Positions 21,810-33,299 of a DNA stretch of 64,000 nucleotides are shown in pieces. Both the position numbers and the translations under genes were made by a program. Source of the stretch: Ctenosaura bakeri (lineage: Eukaryota > Chordata > Lepidosauria > Squamata > Iguanidae); contig CAOLHI010000963.1 of NCBI GenBank assembly GCA_948474755.1, forward strand, positions 406,818-470,817. The letters run 5' to 3'. How positions within the stretch are numbered: position 1 is the first letter of the stretch; each line of letters begins with the position of its first letter. Under the pieces are notes generated by a model. It ran no database searches. It saw nothing but the letters and a program-made list of their open reading frames with translations, and was not told the origin of the DNA.

Positions 21810-22500
21810 GTTCTGCTTGAGACTGAATAGGTCCAGACTATCTGAAAGACCATATTGCCCCATATGGACTAACCAGAGTTTTAAGATCTGTAGGGGAAGG
21901 CTTTGTCTTGGTTTTGCTACCATCATAGTCTTGCTTGGTGAGCACATGGAAGACAGCCTTCTCAGTGGCTACTCCCACCCTCTGAACTCCCTTCCATGTA
22001 AGGCTAAGCTGCCGTCCTCCCTATTTTCATTTTGCTACCAAGCAAAAACCATTTTTTTAAGCAGATTTTTAATGTATAAGCAGGGGAGCTTTTATTGGGA
22101 TGCTTTATATTTTTAAAGTTTTGTATGTCTTTTGAATGATTATATATTGTTTTATGCAGGGATTTAATCATTTCTAAACTGTCATTGTTCAGTTTTGTTT
22201 TGTTTTTTAAATTGATTCTTTCTGGTAGCCACCTTGGGTCCCACTCTGGGGAAAAGGCGGCCTACAGATGAAGGCCATTTCTGCACTACAGGGTTAAACT
22301 GCTGCTATTCCACTTTCAATGCCCTGTGGAATTCTGGGGTTTGTAGTTTACTGAGACCAAAGAGCTCTTTGGCTGAAATTCGAAGCACCCTTCCCCAAAC
22401 TACAAAAGAACCCCAGAATTCTATAGGAGGTTGATAGTGGAATAGCAGCACTTTAACACTATAGTGCGGAAATGGTCGAAGTAAATAAATAAATAAATAA
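21810..22500 (+). mobile_element. L2-like LINE 3' end with MITE in its tail
   Basis: L2 3' coding relic ('gacagccttctcagtggctactcccaccctctgaactcccttcc'), T-rich UTR and the tail 'tggtagccaccttgggtccc...ggcggcctacagatgaa'. The tail continues after the MITE at 22273-22477 as 'gaagtaaataaataaataaat'. Confidence 0.75.
22273..22477. mobile_element. Palindromic Harbinger-like MITE (copy B5)
   Basis: 205 bp, ends GGCCATTTCTGCACTAC and GACCATTTCCGCACTAT, with GAA duplicated (22270-22272, 22478-22480). It has the longer centre with 'gagctctttggc', like B2 and B6. It inserted in the terminal repeat of the L2 copy. Confidence 0.87.
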
Positions 22501-22621
22501 GTTTAGGCGAATGCTTGTTTCAAATTGCCAGATCCCACCAGTGTAGAGTCAGTGGGAGTGGGGATCACGCCTTGACAATCTGTATAAGAGAGAAAAAAAT
22601 GCTTTCTGGGTGCAGCTATAC

Positions 22622-22745
22622 CAGACGTGGGTAAAGTGCAGCCCTCCAGCTGTTGGACTGCAACTCCCAGCATTCCTCATTATTGGCTATACTGGCTGAT
22701 AAAAGCTGTAGTTCAGTAACATCTGGAAGGGGGCCTACACCTGAC
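22622..22745. mobile_element. hAT-like palindromic MITE
   Basis: Starts CAGACGTGGGTAAAGTGCAG and ends with an inverted counterpart 'gggcctacacctg'. In between are 'ggactgcaactcccagc' and the inverted 'gctgtagttcag'. This layout is common among hAT-derived MITEs of lizards. An 8-bp duplication is not clear. Confidence 0.55.
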
Positions 22746-24318
22746 TGAGCTACAGCTTAGTCTTAGGGTGTAAGGATGGAGCACTCAGACAATGACCAAA
22801 GGGGACTAGTTTCAGACAAAGCCTGCCTAATCAGCATACCTGGGCCGGAGGTGGGCAGATGGACAGTAGTGTTGCATAAATTATGACACATGGACACTCA
22901 TCTTGAAAGTCCCTATGGCAACATCCCAATAAAAGTCCAAATATGCAACTGGCCATGTCAATCTCTCTCCTTCTCCTTCCTTCTCCCCAAAACATTTTTA
23001 GCAGTTTGCATCCCCCAAGGAGCAGGACTTTTGTAAAACTGATGTGTTGTGGTCCACTCAAGCCCAAGCAATGCGAAAAAAACTTTGGATTACAGTAGGA
23101 ATAGCTTCTAACATCACCATGTTATTAGGAAAATCCATTTCTCCTCCTTGTAGCTAAACTTATAGTGAAGTTCAAGGCACACAGCAGATGTTGTTGTACC
23201 ATACGCTAAACAAAAAGTCTAGAAGCTTAAACCTTATGACCCCTGATTACTGATGATGGAATGATCCTGTCCGCACATGTTAACTCACCCACATATCTTG
23301 CCGCTGTCTGAGCTGGCTACAAGGACATCCCATCCTAAGTCCATATGGATCAGGTAGAACAAATAGGAATGACTTGGCCTGGTCTGCCCACCCACTACTG
23401 TTCTTTCTCTTACTACCATTTTTAACCCCAACTGATATTTGACTTTCTAATGCTGCTGAGCATGCTTAGCCCCACAGGGCAGAACACAAGAGGTGGTGAA
23501 TGTCATGCTCCCATCACAAGGACTCTTGCCACCTCTATAAACAGCCTTAATGACTCACTCTCCACATGCAACTGGTAGGCTCTTAAAAACCACATGAACT
23601 ATTTTCATGCTAGACCAACAATGCAACAGAGAAAAAGACCATACATGCCTCTCTAGCACCATCCAGACCTGAACTACATTGCTGTCTGAGTTCCTCAGAG
23701 CTAAACATTTTCAATCGCGTACTCTGAGCAATTGTCTATGCACTTTCCTAGTGCACCCATCTATAATGCCTGTGTCTGAGGAAAAGCTCCACAGATTCAG
23801 GCGTATGGGTTGGAATGGCTCTGTGGAAAGCAGTGAGAACTATCTTGCTCTCAGAATGCAGCAGATGATAGGCAGTAGTGTTCAAAAGGTAGCAATAAGA
23901 AGGGTGATGATTAGGGTAGGGAACAACATTTCTTCCCTCAGGCTGCAGAAGAGGTTGGGCTGCCACTGGTTTTGACTGAATCTGAAGCAGCTTCCACTGT
24001 AATTTAAACAATGTTGATAGAATTAATGTAGCTTGAAGCCTTAATTTATTTCCGGATCATCAAGTATTTGCCCATTTATGCATGTTTATTCACAGATACA
24101 GATCTGAGGAGAGAGGAGGGACAAAAAACCCTCTATTTTTCAATGACCTTGATGTAGTACAGAAACACTTCAAATTAACATTCAGACATATCATTGGCAA
24201 AATATGTGCAATTTCCTTTTAGAATGATGAGAGAGATACATATTCTTCTGATTATCTCTTTGAAGAGCCAATATCATGTTTTCAGTCTGAGAAGATTTCC
24301 CTGAAAATAAAAGTAAGC
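22746..24318. other. Upstream flank with no gene seen
   Basis: Unique sequence of mixed composition. The frames at 22831-23067 and 23679-24011 lack recognisable motifs. Confidence 0.4.
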
Positions 24319-24396
24319 CATGAGTCATATCCAATCTTTTTTTCTATGAGTCAGCAGTTCTGCTATTTTCTGTGAGTCAGCAGAATTTCAAACAGC
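24319..24396 (+). promoter_or_regulatory. Three AP-1/MAF-like sites on a 26-bp period
   Basis: TGAGTCAT at 24321, TGAGTCAGCAG at 24347 and TGAGTCAGCAG at 24373 sit exactly 26 bp apart. The neighbouring bases also resemble each other (units ending TTTTC), so this is a decayed three-unit tandem repeat of an AP-1/MARE half-site. Function is inferred from motif and spacing. Confidence 0.5.
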
Positions 24397-25023
24397 CTCA
24401 TTTATATTACTCTGCAACCTGTACGAGACCTCTGACCATATTCTAATCTCCTGTGCTGTTGATTTTATTTTAAAATATGGAAGAAAAAATAATCAGGACT
24501 GAAAAAATCCTACTACTCAATAATACAACAACTACTTTCTTTTTTATTTTATTTTAAGATATGATTACTGTATTTTCTGTAACATATATACATATTTAAA
24601 TAAACAAATAAATACAACAGCTTTGTTTTGATGACCACAAGAATTCTTTCTCTTTTTGTTCTCCATAATTATATTTTTAGAATCAGAGCAGATCTTGTAG
24701 GCTACACATTCCATCCTTCTGTTCAATATTTAAAAAGTCTAAAATTAAAGGTAATTATAAAAAAATTGGATTATAATTCCAAGAATCTCCTGGCCATACT
24801 GTCTGGGTTTTCTGGGAGCTATAATCTCGAAGGAGGAGGGGGATCTGTTTGAGCTCTAGCCAGAAAATCTTCAACAGCTGGCTGTCCAGCTTGATGAGCT
24901 CCAGTGAGAGAGCACCCATGAGCCCTCTATGCAGTTGGTTCTATGGTTGAGGTGTTCTCAGTTAAAATAAGTCATCAGAATCCTATATTACCTGTTACAT
25001 TGCATAACTTTACATATACCTAG
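24397..25023. other. AT-rich DNA; small foldback
   Basis: No gene seen. At 24769-24832 'ggattataattccaagaa' faces 'ttctgggagctataatc', a short foldback of the hAT-MITE kind. Long A/T runs lie before it. Confidence 0.4.
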
Positions 25024-25270
25024 CTATGTAGCAGAGGTACTAACAAACTTCTTCACTAAATAGCGAAGGTATGTATGGGACACTGGCCAGAGCACCCAAT
25101 GCACATCAATGTGCAATGCACATTGTTCTGCAGTGCACAATGCACATCAGAGCACAATGCACAGCAATTTGCATTATGCACTAATGTGCATTGCTCACCA
25201 ATACATATTGCATACCAGCAAGCAATGAGCACTGATGCACACTGGGTACTTTGCCAGCTCTGCTACATAG
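25024..25270. repeat. Foldback element with TGCACAT array
   Basis: Perfect 13-bp inverted ends CTATGTAGCAGAG / CTCTGCTACATAG. They enclose an array (about 25094-25240) of overlapping AATGCACAT, ATGTGCA and TTGCAT words, themselves near-palindromic. It may be a MITE with an internal satellite. No duplication of the flanks is evident. Confidence 0.6.
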
Positions 25271-25479
25271 TAACATAACAGCAGCCCTCTGCTAGATGTG
25301 GACATTGTGCAACTGTACAATTCTATTTTCTACAGACATAAGTCCACTTACAAAGACGTAAGACCCCAACAGGATTCAAGCCACTGTCTCCTGATATTCA
25401 TCCCAATCTGCACTTCTGTAATCCCTTGGCCTGTTATATCTAGTCTAGTCTAAAGATCAGCTGCAATCCTGAGGTCCTC

Positions 25480-26265
25480 TTCAAAGGTACTGCTGCTGTC
25501 AGTTGCTATTCTGCTTTGGTCAGACCCCAACTGGAATACTGTGTCAATTTTGGGGCACCACGCTTCAAGGAGGATATCAACAAGCTAGAACATGTCCAGA
25601 GGACAGCAATCAAGATGGTAAAAAATCTGAAAAACAAGCTCTATAAGGAATAACTGAGGGACTTGGGTACGTTTAGTTTGGAGAAGAAAAGACTGAGAGG
25701 TGATATGATAATTAGTTTTAAAAATCTGAAGGGATGTCATTCAGAGGGTAGTGCCTGCTTGTTTTTTGCTGCTCTAGATATCTTGAAGGCACCAGATCCT
25801 GTCTGATCTTGGAAGCTGAGCAGGGTCATGTCTGATTACTACTTGGATGGGAGACTACCAACAAACACAAGGTGCTATAGCCTTTATTTCTGAGAAAGGA
25901 ACTGGCAAAGCTACCTCTGAGTATTCCTTGTCTATGAAAATTCTATGAAATTCATGGGGTCACCATAAGTTGGCAGGTAGCTTGAAGGCACATATACACA
26001 TGGAGAGAATAGAATGCAAACCAATGGATTCAAATTATAAGAAATTCCACCAAAACATGAGGAAGAAGTTTTTTACTGGAAGAGCTGTTTGACTGTGAAA
26101 TAGATTGCTTTTGAATCTGGTAACTATCTTTGGAGATCTTTAAGTAGACATTGAATGGGCATCTTTTCGGAGTCTTGTAATTTTGTATTCCTATGTGGAA
26201 GGAGACAGGACTAGATGGTCTTGCAGTCCCTTCCTACTCTAAGATTCTATGATTCTGTGTGCATC
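25480..26265 (+). mobile_element. CR1 LINE 3' end, interrupted by a 5S SINE
   Basis: Encodes a broken CR1 reverse transcriptase C-terminus. DNA for '[11 protein letters not shown]' lies near 25515, and '[14 protein letters not shown]' and 'LEKKRLRGDMI' follow. After the SINE at 25779-26000 the 3' end continues to 'gactagatggtcttgcagtccc' and the ATTCTATGATTCTGTG terminus. It is 5'-truncated and has stops. Confidence 0.85.
25779..26000 (+). mobile_element. 5S-rRNA-derived SINE
   Basis: Positions 25790-25880 follow 5S rRNA: 'agatcctgtctgatcttgg', 'aagctgagcagggtc', 'tacttggatgggagac', 'ggtgctata'. This includes the internal promoter region. The 3' part is a LINE-type tail 'ggggtcaccataagttggc...cttgaaggcac'. 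This is the structure of 5S-Sauria-type SINEs. It is not a functional 5S gene. Confidence 0.88.
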
Positions 26266-27004
26266 GTACTGAGTTATATTGTATTGCCCACAAGCAGAAT
26301 TTTGCTTTTGCCTGTGATGAACTTAATGTTTTCACCTACTTTTCTCTTCTGCCATTGTCATTTTTTATTTCTGTCTTCTGAAGTGTTAGCAGTCTTTTCT
26401 AAAATAATTAGGTTTTATTGGGCATAAGATTTAGTGCCCACTTCATCAGATGCAACATGTCAATGAAAGCTTAAGCTCAATAAAACTTGTTAGTCTTTAT
26501 AGTCCTACAAGATTCTTCATTGCTTTAACAGTCTATCATAGCTACCTCCCTCCAGTCCCCTGCCACTACACTTCTTAGTTTTGGGTGGTCTACACAAGAA
26601 ATAGAAAGAATGTTCAAAAATATTTTAAAAATGGTCAAACTTCACTTTCATGTTTTTTCAAATGTTGAGAAACCCTGATGAGAAGAATCGTGGACTGATG
26701 AGAATCTTCATAGTTCAGGACTTACTCTGCACAAAATTCACATGACTGTTCTGCACAGAAGATGGCATTTGCTGAGCAGGAAACAACTTGGGGGGCATGG
26801 AAAATAACATTTCAATGCAGAAATATTAATTCTTATGCAGAAAATGCTGTTTTCTGTGCACAAAATGCCGTAATAGGAGATATATTCTGTATAAAATTCA
26901 CATATGATTGATTTGCAGAGAAAATTGTGTGGTTTTCAAAGAGTTTCAAGCAGTGGGAAGAAAACTCCTGAAATTACTCATTTCTGCCTTTGAGAAGAAA
27001 CTTA
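26266..27004. other. No gene seen; old repeat fragment
   Basis: At 26430-26510 'cacttcatcagatgcaaca...gaaagcttaagctcaataaa' resembles a widespread reptile repeat also seen at about 38130-38185. The rest is unique. Confidence 0.4.
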
Positions 27005-27212
27005 GGCCATTCCCACCCTACACTGTTATAGTGCTATTACTCCACTTTCAACATCCTATGGAATCCTGGGGTTTACAGTTTAGGGATGGGCATTTAGAAT
27101 TCTCAGCCAGAGAGCTCTTTGGCCTCACTGAACTACAAACCCCAGAATTCAAGAATTTCAGAATACTGAAAGTGGAATAATAGCACCATAACAGTGTAGT
27201 GCAGAAATGGCC
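27005..27212. mobile_element. Palindromic Harbinger-like MITE (copy B6)
   Basis: 208 bp with the 'gagctctttggcctca' centre. The ends are GGCCATTCCCACCCTAC and GGCCATTTCTGCACTAC. The flanks are TTA and TAA, which read as an extension of the palindrome rather than a clean duplication. Confidence 0.83.
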
Positions 27213-27655
27213 TAAGTGAACAACTGCACTCCTAGTCTACACATTGGTTAAGGATCACTTCTTGATCTGTATCACTGATTAAAATGCTGAAAACTACCAT
27301 GGCCAAGGACAGAGACATTCAACTTCCCATTGTCAAACCACTGCTAACCACTCCTGGATAATAATTTCTGAGTGACACTTATAAAACAATCTGAACTTCA
27401 TGAGTCATTCAGTTCAAGCTATATAGTGTCTCTTTCCATTCATACCGTACAGATGAAAGCTCTTGTCCCATAATGGTTTAATAATGGTATTTATATGTGT
27501 GAAAGGTTCTTTTCTTAAGTGTTATGTTATAAGACTTTTTTCACTGTTTTATATTGCTGTTTTTTATTGTTTTGTAGCTTAAATATTCATCATTTATGTA
27601 TTTGTATCTCATTGCCTTTTTATGATTATATTTATATGAGGAACCACCATGAAAT

Positions 27656-27967
27656 ATTGAACTAAATGGATGGGACCAGTTTCAAATAAATATATATCAT
27701 TTGTGAGTACAGGTGCACAAAAGCTCCAACACAATAATAGTTCCAAATGAGACATCTGTGTTCACAAATGATATTACATTATTCTGTATTACTTACTTTA
27801 GTAAGTCATCCATAGTACACAATTTGAGTTGGGTTGTATATTGTTACAGTTCTGCTTTAGTTTTGTGAATCATTATTATACTTCATTACCCTAATATCTT
27901 CTACTTACATTTTGTGCTTGTATATTTATTTGAACCTGGTCCCATCTATTTAGTTTGGTAGTTCAAT
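27656..27967. repeat. Inverted repeat of about 45 bp with a 220-bp loop
   Basis: Left arm 'attgaactaaatggatggga', then 'ccag.ttcaaataaatata'. The right arm at 27921-27967 is its complement apart from a 6-bp insertion and a few changes. A further inverted pair, 'atatcatttgtgagtac' and 'gtgttcacaaatgatat', lies inside. Probably a worn DNA transposon of unknown type. Confidence 0.6.
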
Positions 27968-29359
27968 AGGAGATGAGTGCTGTAATATTCTCTGCCTTTG
28001 TGCTGAACAACCATGAAAGCCTGATATATACCAAAAAGTTTAGCAAGAAGGAGAAGGAAGTGTTACTTTTATTGTTTGCAGTAGTAGAGTTGTTGTTGTC
28101 ATTGTCACATTTTCTGAAATTGTGATGCAAGAACAAGGAACCTATGGATGGATGGAATTGCTTTTGTCAGCAGAACTAGGAGGCAATGAGTCCTTCCTTC
28201 CTGTAGCCCTGCCATGCACCCACAAATTTTGCTCGAGAGAATTGGAAAATGCACAAACAGTTTTTAGATGGTACAGAGGATCATGGGGATAGGAGTGAGG
28301 AATTCTATCATAATAGCAGTCATCTACTAGTATGGTATTGGGTTTAGGTCATGATGTCCTGAAGTTTTTTTTAAGTAGTTGCCAGTATCTTCCTATATAC
28401 AGTTTATACTGTATTCCAACACAGTGAATTAAATGTACTCTGTTTCCTTCAATCTCTTTCCTCTTCCTTTTACTTCTGACCAGAGCTAGCTTAAGTATTT
28501 CATACCCTTGGACAACACCCAGGAAGTAAATGCCCTGGTAGACTACTTTGACATTGACATTTGCTTATTCATGTTTTCTTCAGGATTATATTTGCCAAAC
28601 TGCCTGACTGGCTGGAATTTACCAGGATTCCAGGCATGCTACTCAGTACTTGTTTGGACTATCATGTGGATTGTATTCCAAGCTATCATTTTTTAAAAAG
28701 CAGATTTCCTGATGTTGTATGAACAGAGCTATGGAGTAAAATGTGCAGTTGTTATTTTGTCCAATAGTTTTGTAAGAAACGAGCCTGACTTTTTCTTCGA
28801 GTATGTTTGATTAATGAGTGAAGCATCACATTTGTGCCCCTTTTTCTCAATTGCATTCTCAGTTTTCTAAGTCAATGTTACAACTCTGAAAAATAGTTTA
28901 GCTTTTGGAGAAAATTGTACTGGAAGTCCGTTTTGCAAAGCTCCCTGCAAAGATTGCACAGAATGCAATCCAGTCATTGAAACAGAGAAGGAATGTGACA
29001 AAAGAGGGTGAAAGCTGCCATACAGTAATTATGGCAAAAGTTCTATGGTGTCCATTGTTTTTCATGCCTTGCTTGATATTGTGCATTTTTCTTAGAGGAA
29101 AAAAAAATCTAGTTCCAGTTTATGAGGATCATTTAGGCTTTGCCCATTGCCAGACATGGGAGGAAAACAGCTATTTCTATTATTGTCTTGTTCTCTTTAA
29201 CCCACTTTACATCCCTTCCAGTGCTGCCCTTGCTACCATGTCCTCTTACCTTTCTTCCTTTCCTTCACCCCATGCTCCTTATATTGCTGCAATACCAACA
29301 CCACTGCCTTCTGCTGTTTGTTTAAAGCAACACTGGCTACTTTGTGCAGTTTCTTTAGA
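27968..29359. other. Upstream flank with no gene seen
   Basis: Unique AT-rich sequence. The 154-codon frame at 28905-29369 has no recognisable domain, low-complexity C-terminal composition and no promoter or splice context. I regard it as chance. Confidence 0.4.
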
Positions 29360-29900
29360 GGGCAGGTAGGAAGCAGCATGTAGTGAACTGGGAGGAAGGA
29401 GGAAGAGAGGCTTGGAAGTTCAGCTATGGCTTTAAGAGAAAGAAACACGACACAGGGGCAAGGTGAAGGAAGGGAGAGAGGATAGAAGAGGCAAGATATA
29501 AGAAAAGCTGGATGCATCAACACAAGGTGAGGGGAAAACCAGAGGAAACAGCTAAGGGAAGCTGGAAATGTGCAAGTAGCACATTTGAGCAGATGGAAAT
29601 GTGCAAGTAGCAAGGGAGAGAGCATGATGAAGGTGTGAAGGGAAGGGAAGGAAAAGGCAGCAAGGTAAGGTGAGAGTTGCAGTGGAAAGTCACAAGCAAC
29701 AAGAGAGGTAGGCGTAAAGAAAATGTAAGACTGGAGTAAGTAGTGACATGAGATGAAGTAAGGATGGAAAGGAGGGTGGGAGATGCAAGCTGTGGAGTGC
29801 AAGAAACAAAGGAGGGAAGTGAATTGAGGTGCAAGGTGAGGCAAAGACAGAAGATGCAGTGGGATGATACAAGACGAAGCAAATGTGGAGCCTTTGATGT
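29360..29900 (+). repeat. Purine-rich (GA) tract of about 540 bp
   Basis: Strong strand asymmetry, with few pyrimidines on plus and many 'ggaagg', 'gagag' and 'gaag' words. A direct duplication of 'ggaaatgtgcaagtagca' lies at about 29564 and 29596. It reads as a decayed minisatellite. The long minus-strand Ser/Leu/Pro frames over it are by-products. Confidence 0.55.
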
Positions 29901-32883
29901 TTTCATGCACTTGTACATTTTTGCCATCAGTTAAAAAAAACCCTATAGTGATTTGATGAGAACAGTATTCAAAGTGCTGATGATAACGATGACCACCTCC
30001 ACACCATCAATGTATATGATCAATTTATATGGCTCTTATCTTGCTATTAATCCTCATAACATCCCTGTGAGGTAGATTTGCCGAGATCACTAAGCAGAGA
30101 TCTGAATGTAGGTTTCTCTAATTCAACTTCAGTACTTTAAATATTACTCTCTTGACACTTGACATTTCCATATTCAGAATATCTTTGTAATAATTTGTAT
30201 AATATGTGAATTAGATACTCAGATTTGAGGCCCTGGAACATGGTAACCTATCCTGAGTTATCTGGGGGGTCGGGTGGCTCAGTCTGAAAAACCACCTGCC
30301 ATGAGGACATCCCCAAAGTGTCTCAGAACAATGAGGCAAGGCATTATCAGTAATCAGAATGGCAACTGGGTCAGTTACATGTCATGGGTTGCAGTTTATG
30401 CCTCCTGTCAGTGAATCCATCAAGGGTGGACATCAAAACAGCTCTATTCTCATGTTAGCTATGAGATTCTGGGTGTTGTCATCCAAAAAATGGTTTTTCT
30501 GAACTCTGCTCTGGAATTTTCTTTTAGAGCCCCATCCCTGATCATTCCTGAGGAAGAAATGCAGCAATTTAAAAATGAAATGAAATACGTTCCACGTTTA
30601 CTAAGTCAAACAGTTTTAGCATCTTAACATACCCTGTCTTGTAAAGTTTGGGTCTTTCCTCGCTGTCATAATTAGTGCGGGTTCTGTTAACGTTCCTGAA
30701 ATCATTTTTTGTTGTACTTCCTGCATACTCATGGCTACAAAGAACATTCTTTACCATCTGGTACGAATGTGAATAGTTGAACTCAAACAGACAAACAAAT
30801 AATTTAACATGTTATATTTCACAGGCTTGGAAATTTAGAACCACTATGTGCCACAAGAGGTCACTCTCTAACAGGGAATCACACTATTCAGATCCCACCA
30901 CACACACACATCCATGCCTAGAGGGACATCCAGAACAGGTTTTAATTGTTGAAATTTCCTACCCCATTCATAGAATTTTACATCTGGGTAAGGTCTGTGA
31001 CCCAGAATGACAATATCTTCAATTTGCTGCTATCCTGTGTTTACTTACCAGTTCTTTCTAGCATTTTTTTTCTTCACCATCTAAAATCTATTTAAGAAAG
31101 AAAGCTACACAAAGTTTCTCTGTTGGTAATGCTGGAAACCATCTGTCTGCAAACTCCCACACTCAGACCTACTGTGACTATATCTCTAATACATGTGTGT
31201 TAGATCATTAATACTAGTGTATATATTGGGGATGGGGGGACAACTCCTACATCTAATGGAACAGAACAGAGCTTTTCGAAAACACAAGACCTTTACAAAA
31301 CCCCATATAGCACTAATTTCTGATCTACAAAAGTCTGCAGCCACTTGGATTTTGAAACCGCCAGCTATTTCTCTATCATTTCTAACCTGTAAAGATTTTG
31401 ATGTAATTCTCATGTTTTGAATAAAGTCATCAAATTTATCAAACAGCTAAAAGAAAAACAAACAAATATATAATACAGCAATATATTTAGAAAAACCTGA
31501 CATAGCATCCTCCTTCACATTAAATGCAAAACCATTGCAAAATTCCAACTTTTATGTAGGGCTAACTTTTTAAGTAACTATTGCACCCACAATTAGAAAT
31601 GTTTCATGGAATTTGCATTTTTCAGATAGGTGACCAAAAAATTAAAAAAGAAAGAAAGAAAAGAAAAGAAAGAAAAAAGTAACAGCAACACAAGCTGTTA
31701 TTTTCCCACAAGCATATCCTATACTGGGTCTATTTCTCCCTCCCTCCCTCCATCTCAATCTCTCTGTGTGTGCTTGTGTATCTCTCTCTGTGTGTATGTG
31801 TGCCTGTGAGAATTGTACCTAGCAATTAAAACAGATAAGAGTATAGAGCAGTACTTCAGCTAAGAGATAGGAGTAGAGAAAACATATTTGTTTGACCTTG
31901 AAACCTTTATGGAAAAAAACTCAGATGAAAAATGCTTTGGTGGAAAAATTAAACTCTGTGGGCCACATTTTAACCCACAAATGCATCAGCTACTAATACT
32001 TTTTGGTCCGTAAATGTTTTGGACCATACATTCTGAAACAGTCCTTCAAAAACCTTTAAAAGTGACCAGAAGTCGCTTACAGTCATCCAAAACATAACTA
32101 GTGTTCATTGCCAGGTACACTAATGAGAGCTGTAAATGGCTCCGCAGCCTTCAGTGTGTGCCCACCCCAATTCTAAAGCATTCTATCCTATATTTAGAGT
32201 GTGTCATTTTTCTTTCTACATTTTATTTGGTATATAACCATACAACTGGACAGCCATGGCTGTGCAGCCAACCCAAACTACCATCTTGACAGAGGCTGGG
32301 CCCACCCTCAACTATTGCAGAGAATAACTTCCCAGCCTTCCCCAAAGCTGATGAAGTACTCTCACCAATGTGATAGGCCCAGTAAAAATTCTCTACTCCA
32401 TTAATAAAGCATGAATAGGCAGAGTGTTTGTTTCATTTAATATTAAAGCACAGGAATTAATCCAGCTAAATGAAAGAGTGTGTAAAGGCCAGAAGGACCA
32501 GTCTTGAAAGCAACAAAATATTAACTGTGTAAAAGCAGTAAAAATGTGGATAAAATATGGTATTTGGGCTCTGGGAAGTTATTCATATGAAAGACTTTGG
32601 TGAACTGCACAGGATGATGAGAAAGGAGGAAAGTTTAGGAAAGAAAGGTTTTGTAATTTATTGCTTATTTGTAAGAAATGAAGATCTTTCACGGGGTGCA
32701 TCAGCTAACAGATTACTATTTGAGGAGGAGTGTTCCAGCTTAGTCATGATGATACTCTCATATTCTCCCCATGTCCCCATAAAACCTTTTGTAAATGTTC
32801 TTCTAAACTCGTATTTCTTAACCCAGCATCTTAGCCTCTTCAGATCTACCAACAATTGTTTTTCACACATCCATTTTAATGCA
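29901..32883. other. Upstream flank with no gene seen; microsatellites
   Basis: Contains (CA)n at 30901-30910, (AAAG)n at 31645-31677 and (CTCC)n/(CT)n/(GT)n at 31736-31805. The rest is unique AT-rich DNA without recognisable coding or repeat structure. Confidence 0.45.
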
Positions 32884-33060
32884 GAATCATAGACCTTAAG
32901 AGTTAGGAACAGTTAGAGGTCTTTTAGTTTAACCCTCTGCTTGGTGTAAGATCTACAATGCAGGATACTATTCCAGCAGTCTTGACCAACAACCTACCCA
33001 CCTCTGCTTAAATGCCTCCAGCGAAGGAGAACTCACCACTTACCTAATCAGATTGGTATA
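32884..33060 (-). mobile_element. CR1 3' fragment
   Basis: The plus strand reads 'agaatcatagaccttaagag', then 'ctgcttaaatgcctccagcgaaggagaac', the reverse of the CR1 3' end seen at 41458. Old and partial. Confidence 0.6.
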
Positions 33061-33299
33061 TTGTTGATGTTAAAGGAAACTTGCGTTATCAGAAGTAATA
33101 TTATCATGCCTTGTAGCCATTGATAATTAATTGTTACTAGGCTGTACTCCCACTGCATGATATGGTTTAATTGGCAAAATATTTAACTGGCATGAAATAT
33201 AAATTATATCCTGCTATGACTAGGAGCTTCCTGGTAAAGAGGAATTGGCTGCACACGTGGATAGCAAAACTGAGATCAAGACCTCAAGGCATGTCTAGG

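Noticed and set aside
25094..25240. CRISPR-like or satellite repeat array
   Set aside because: Units are irregular, overlapping and have no spacers; the setting is a vertebrate genome.
25779..25885. Functional 5S rRNA gene
   Set aside because: It lacks a proper 5' part and terminator, has many substitutions and is joined to a LINE-type tail: it is a SINE.
28905..29369. 154-codon plus-strand open frame as a gene
   Set aside because: No domain, no promoter or splice context, and the second half is low-complexity Ser/Pro/Leu.
29233..29910. 225-codon minus-strand open frame
   Set aside because: It is the reverse of a purine-rich tract; the composition (Ser, Leu, Pro, His) follows from that.
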